DNA of 64,000 bases from contig NZ_PVTS01000008.1 in the NCBI RefSeq assembly GCF_003003035.1, positions 165,751 to 229,750 on the forward strand, in the 5' to 3' direction. The notes under the pieces were generated by a model. It saw nothing but the letters and a program-made list of their open reading frames with translations. It searched no databases and was not told the DNA's origin. The stretch is from Marinilabilia salmonicolor (GTDB taxonomy: Bacteria; Bacteroidota; Bacteroidia; Bacteroidales; Marinilabiliaceae). Numbering within the stretch: position 1 is the stretch's first letter; every line of letters starts with the position of its first letter. Below, piece after piece: positions 61,841 through 64,000 of the stretch. The translations under genes were made by a program, and so were the position numbers.

Positions 61841-62768
61841 ATTGTTCTGAAACGATGAATTTTTCAGAGATGCTATCCATTTTGTTGTTTTCGAGCTTTA
61901 GAACGTAAACACCTGTTTTGAGGCCGGTGAGATTTATTTCATGATTCAGGGATGGGACAAGGTCTTTTTGGTGTAAAACCAACTTCCCGGATATTTCATA
62001 GATTTTCAGATCCATTACCTCCGGAGTGTTAAAAATCAGATAGCTGTTTGTGATGTTCACACGATACTGGATATGGTGTTCTTCCAGGGCTGTATCATCG
62101 GAAATGTTGAGTTCTTCTGCGATTTTTTCAGCCCACAGTTTATATTGCTCTCCGCTTGGGTGAAGTCCATCGCTGGCTACAAGTTCCGGCTCCGAAAGTC
62201 CCCTGCGGGAAATGGGGGTGATGTTGTGGTAGGCAACTCCGTAACGTTGTGTAATGTCTTTGTTGACTGCATTAAATTGATCAATTTCCCTGCTGATGTT
62301 AGCTGATCCGTTTCCAAATGGAGTGTATGCATAATCCGGAATGGAAACAACCATTACATTGGATTTATCATTTCCTGCAAGCTCGATGGCAGTTTGCAAC
62401 AGCTCTTCAAACTCTTCGGAATAGGTAGAAATGCTTCCACCCTGATATTGATTGTTCACTCCAATTAATAAAGAGACAAGATTGTAGTCTGATTTCAGAG
62501 TTGTATTGCTAATGGCGTTTATCAGATTGTCTGTCCTCCATCCGGTTTGGGCAATAATTCTGACTTCCCCGGTTGCAATGCCCTGTGCTTGCAAAATATT
62601 GGCCAACTGAACCGGCCATCTTTTACTTTCAGGAACGCTTTGGCCAATGGTGTAGGAATCTCCCAATGCCAAAAATTTTAAAGGTTCATTTCTGTTGATA
62701 TCCTGACCAAAGGAAGCCGGAGTCAGCAACAGGATCAAAAGGAGAAATATGGTTATTTTAGGTTTCAT
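61839..62768 (-). CDS. SGNH hydrolase with type IX secretion C-terminal domain
   Basis: The 309-residue protein has a signal peptide ending at SFGQ22, an SGNH hydrolase domain (GDSYTIGQ with S38 as nucleophile; block III GVNNQYQ; D200-GL-H203), and from about residue 235 a C-terminal beta-sandwich sorting domain (EVMDLKIYEISGKLVLHQKD, LKTGVYVLKLENNK, EKFIVSEQ). This tail is the Por-type domain that directs export through the type IX secretion system, so the enzyme is released or anchored at the surface. The acyl substrate is unknown. Confidence 0.92.
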   Translation of the reverse strand: MKPKITIFLLLILLLTPASFGQDINRNEPLKFLALGDSYTIGQSVPESKRWPVQLANILQAQGIATGEVRIIAQTGWRTDNLINAISNTTLKSDYNLVSLLIGVNNQYQGGSISTYSEEFEELLQTAIELAGNDKSNVMVVSIPDYAYTPFGNGSANISREIDQFNAVNKDITQRYGVAYHNITPISRRGLSEPELVASDGLHPSGEQYKLWAEKIAEELNISDDTALEEHHIQYRVNITNSYLIFNTPEVMDLKIYEISGKLVLHQKDLVPSLNHEINLTGLKTGVYVLKLENNKMDSISEKFIVSEQ

Positions 62769-62999
62769 GGCTTTTAATCAGAGGGTGAACGACGTATGGA
62801 TTTGTACTATATTGATATGAGACACCTTGAAAGGAACTTTTGTTTTGCGCAATGCAGCTAGTGAATTGAGGGGTTAGTGATGGTTGCTTTTTAATCGAAA
62901 ACGAAGTCTTTTAAGTTCATTTTGTGACGCTGAATTAAACAGGTTCGTCCATCTGTGAAATTTATCCGCGCGAAACGACCATTTTATAAAAAACAGGCT

Positions 63000-63007
63000 T
63001 AAATTTG
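63000..63007 (+). promoter_or_regulatory. -7 element before yebC
   Basis: TAAATTTG fits TAnnTTTG and lies 43 bp before the yebC ATG. A -33 box is not obvious. Confidence 0.45.
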
Positions 63008-63050
63008 CGTCGCTAAAATTCAGTTAAATTTTTGTTTAAAAAAAGATAGA

Positions 63051-63761
63051 ATGGGACGCGCATTTGAATACCGTAAAGCCAGAAAACTTAAGAGATGGGG
63101 TAATATGGCCAAGACTTTTACTAAGATTGGCCGGGAAATAGCCATTGCAGTTAAGAGCGGAGGTCCTGATCCGACGTCTAACCCAAGGCTGCGTGTGCTA
63201 ATTCAAAATGCGAAGGCTGCCAATATGCCCAAGGACAATGTGGAGCGGGCTATAAAGAAAGCTTCCGGAAAAGATCAGGCCGATTATAAGGAGGTGGTTT
63301 ATGAGGGCTATGCTCCCCATGGCATTGCAGTTTTGGTAGAGACCGCTACCGACAACCCTACACGTACGGTGGCCAATGTGCGAAGCTACTTTAACAAAGC
63401 CGGAGGTTCGCTGGGGACCTCAGGAAGTGTGGATTACATGTTTGAGCATAAGTGTGGTTTCAAAGTCAAAATGAAAGAGGGTGTTGATCTTGAAGAACTG
63501 GAACTGGAGTTGATTGATTCGGGGGTTCAGGAGATTTTTGCTGAAGATGAGTTTATCATGATTTATGGCGATTTTGAAGCATTTGGTCCCCTTCAGAAAT
63601 ACCTGGAAGAGAATGGATTTGAGATTGAGAATGCTGAGTTTGAACGTATTCCCCAGGAAACACGTCCATTAAGTGAAGAGCAAAGTGCCGATATCGAAAA
63701 GTTACTGGCCCGGTTTGAGGAAGATGATGATGTGACGAATGTTTTTCATAATATGGGATAG
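63051..63761 (+). CDS. yebC: YebC/PmpR family protein
   Basis: The 236-residue protein begins MGRAFEYRKARKLKRWGNMA and has TKIGREIAIAVKSGGPDPTSNPRLR, NMPKDNVERAIKKASG and YEGYAPHGIAVLVE, all standard for YebC/TACO1. Family members act as DNA-binding regulators or, as shown more recently, as translation factors helping ribosomes over proline runs. No operon partner is visible; the next 100 bp hold a repeat element. Confidence 0.95.
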   Translation: MGRAFEYRKARKLKRWGNMAKTFTKIGREIAIAVKSGGPDPTSNPRLRVLIQNAKAANMPKDNVERAIKKASGKDQADYKEVVYEGYAPHGIAVLVETATDNPTRTVANVRSYFNKAGGSLGTSGSVDYMFEHKCGFKVKMKEGVDLEELELELIDSGVQEIFAEDEFIMIYGDFEAFGPLQKYLEENGFEIENAEFERIPQETRPLSEEQSADIEKLLARFEEDDDVTNVFHNMG

Positions 63762-63778
63762 AGTTTTCTATGCATCAT

Positions 63779-63892
63779 CATTGGTGTCCGGTTAAAAAAA
63801 TGAGATTGCTTCACTGCGTTCGCAAAGACGGAGTCATTGCGAGCAGAGCGAAGCAATCTTCTATCATAATAATATTTTTGTCCGGACAATAG
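63779..63892. repeat. MITE-like inverted-repeat element after yebC
   Basis: Outer ends are an imperfect inverted repeat around GTCCGG (left 63780-63800, right about 63872-63891). Inside, about 63803-63826 and 63834-63860 form a long inverted repeat of the type GATTGCTTC...GAAGCAATC with TCATTGCGAGC, a dispersed repeat known in many bacteria. No coding capacity. Confidence 0.65.
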
Positions 63893-63919
63893 TGATATAT
63901 TATATATGCGAATTAAGGG

Positions 63920-64000
63920 TTAAATTATCAATCCAATAAAAGCTGCTGCCAGTTTTCCAAACACATGAACCAGCAGTCCATTAGTAGACCTGACATTTGA
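63920..64000 (-). CDS. Possible 3' end of a leftward gene, truncated by window end
   Basis: A minus-strand frame is open from the window end to a TAA at 63920-63922; its last residues read VHVFGKLAAAFIGLII, a hydrophobic tail. Another minus-strand frame is also open here, so this is only a weak call. Confidence 0.25.
   Translation of the reverse strand, partial: SNVRSTNGLLVHVFGKLAAAFIGLII

Overview
The window reads as chromosome from a free-living member of the Bacteroidota, most likely a polysaccharide-degrading, possibly marine or saline relative of the Marinilabiliales/Bacteroidales. The support is three SusC/SusD pairs, a TonB receptor/DUF4249 pair, many lipoproteins, a secreted hydrolase with a type IX secretion C-terminal domain, promoters of the TAnnTTTG type, and an almost complete lack of Shine-Dalgarno sequences. 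The genus is inference.

Region 1 (1-10443) looks like a peptidoglycan-fragment utilization locus: a partial NlpC/P60 endopeptidase, an exported L-Ala-D/L-Glu-type dipeptide epimerase, SusC, SusD, a NamZ-like exo-muramidase (DUF1343) and a beta-lactamase-fold serine hydrolase that still carries a GH3 C-terminal domain but has no GH3 catalytic barrel. Region 2 (10717-20393) has a second SusC/SusD pair, a large FAD/4Fe-4S D-2-hydroxyacid dehydrogenase, a GH18 lipoprotein, and a truncated second copy of the dehydrogenase's 3' end.

Region 3 (20606-43383) is a long polysaccharide utilization locus (PUL) behind a recognisable promoter: SusC, SusD, a DUF5018/DUF4623 surface lipoprotein, two tandem GHL10 proteins, a sodium/solute symporter, a GNS-type SGNH hydrolase, a DUF4434 protein, an N-acylglucosamine 2-epimerase-like protein, a lipoprotein FAD oxidoreductase with an SLH-like tail, a DUF5009 (HGSNAT-like) membrane acetyltransferase, a GH92 alpha-mannosidase and a CE2-type esterase. 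A ROK-family regulator lies convergently at its end. Many of these families have little or no biochemistry, and amino sugars are a recurring theme. This is the best candidate here for an undescribed system.

Region 4 (43677-64000) is mostly ordinary chromosome with some curiosities: an orphan lipoprotein, a TonB receptor/DUF4249 pair, a small DNA-binding-like protein, a leftward cluster of M16 peptidase, O-methyltransferase and flavodoxin, two nearly identical tRNA-Phe genes each with its own promoter, a secreted acidic protein built of six W-M repeats behind a rare AGGAGG ribosome site, a TPR/TonB_C/MORN-like protein, a thioredoxin-like protein next to a CrtW-type carotenoid ketolase homolog, a GH28 enzyme, gpmI, guaC, a DUF3109 protein, a T9SS-exported SGNH hydrolase and yebC. 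Three inverted-repeat elements without coding capacity lie between genes at about 34953, 60850 and 63779. I saw no transposase gene, CRISPR array or rRNA.
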